14,112 nucleotides of DNA, from the NCBI GenBank assembly GCA_031257955.1, contig JAIRNQ010000335.1, positions 1 to 14,112 of the forward strand, given 5' to 3'. Numbering within the stretch: position 1 is the first letter of the stretch; each line of letters begins with the position of its first letter. Under the pieces are notes generated by a model. The model was not told the origin of the DNA. It made no database searches and saw only the letters and a list, made by a program, of their open reading frames with translations. This document shows, one piece after another, positions 14,052 to 14,112 of the stretch. Both the position numbers and the translations under genes were made by a program. The stretch comes from Deltaproteobacteria bacterium (GTDB lineage: Bacteria; Desulfobacterota; Desulfarculia; Adiutricales; Adiutricaceae).

Positions 14052-14112
14052 GATACCCTCCCCGAAAGCGGCGATAATACGCACGACTCCCAGCTGGAAA
14101 TAATCTTTTTGC
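14052..14112. promoter_or_regulatory. Upstream region of the AAA-ATPase-like gene, weak promoter possible
   Basis: On the minus strand a TATTAT (five of six to TATAAT) lies near 14073-14078, but no good -35 stands 16-18 bases before it. The ribosome binding site GGGGAGGG is at about 14057-14064. Confidence 0.25.

Overview
The window looks like a stretch of chromosome from a Desulfobacterota (deltaproteobacterial) type organism. This is inferred from gene families and style, not from a marker gene. In the window a mannose-family PTS EIID lies on the same strand as ptsH-ptsI, as I recall from Desulfovibrio-like bacteria. A ZraS-type membrane histidine kinase lies divergent from a ZraP-like periplasmic protein that has a sigma-54 type promoter. 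The genes are mostly GC-rich, with strong GGAG-type ribosome binding sites. Only about 69% of the window codes for protein. The long spacers are full of short GC-rich direct repeats, which suggests a genome with relaxed or expanding intergenic DNA.

Layout from left to right. (1) Positions 1-775, minus: an NlpC/P60 lipoprotein cell-wall hydrolase whose 3' end runs off the window. A 660-bp spacer follows, holding a near-consensus leftward promoter. (2) Positions 1435-3527, minus: ptsH and ptsI, overlapping by ATGA, which encode the general PTS proteins HPr and Enzyme I. An 877-bp non-coding spacer separates them from the upstream same-strand EIID membrane protein (4405-5214), which has its own good promoter. 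No IIA, IIB or IIC gene is present. (3) Positions 6047-7126, plus: a bacterial voltage-gated sodium channel (BacNav) with a TLESWS filter, four S4 arginines and a C-terminal coiled coil. (4) Positions 7425-9839, minus and convergent with the channel: an 804-residue sensor histidine kinase with one H-box but two complete ATP-binding modules in tandem. (5) Positions 10587-11333, plus and divergent from the kinase: a secreted Gly/His/Asp/Tyr-rich ZraP/CpxP-like protein, preceded by a -24/-12 element. (6) Positions 11345-11389: a hairpin terminator. (7) Positions 11483-11933: a non-coding cluster of nested direct repeats (51 bp x2, 109 bp x2, and six copies of a 15-18 bp core). (8) Positions 12198-14051, minus: an AAA-ATPase-like/PD-(D/E)XK protein of visibly lower GC, probably acquired.

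How the genes work together. HPr and Enzyme I form a phosphorelay that could feed the EIID-containing permease or act in regulation. The kinase and the ZraP-like protein, divergent with a sigma-54 element, resemble the envelope-stress/metal ZraSR-ZraP circuit, but no response regulator lies in the window. The sodium channel has no evident functional partner here. The most unusual items are the kinase with two catalytic domains, the repeat cluster and the sodium channel with its long polar N-terminal tail.
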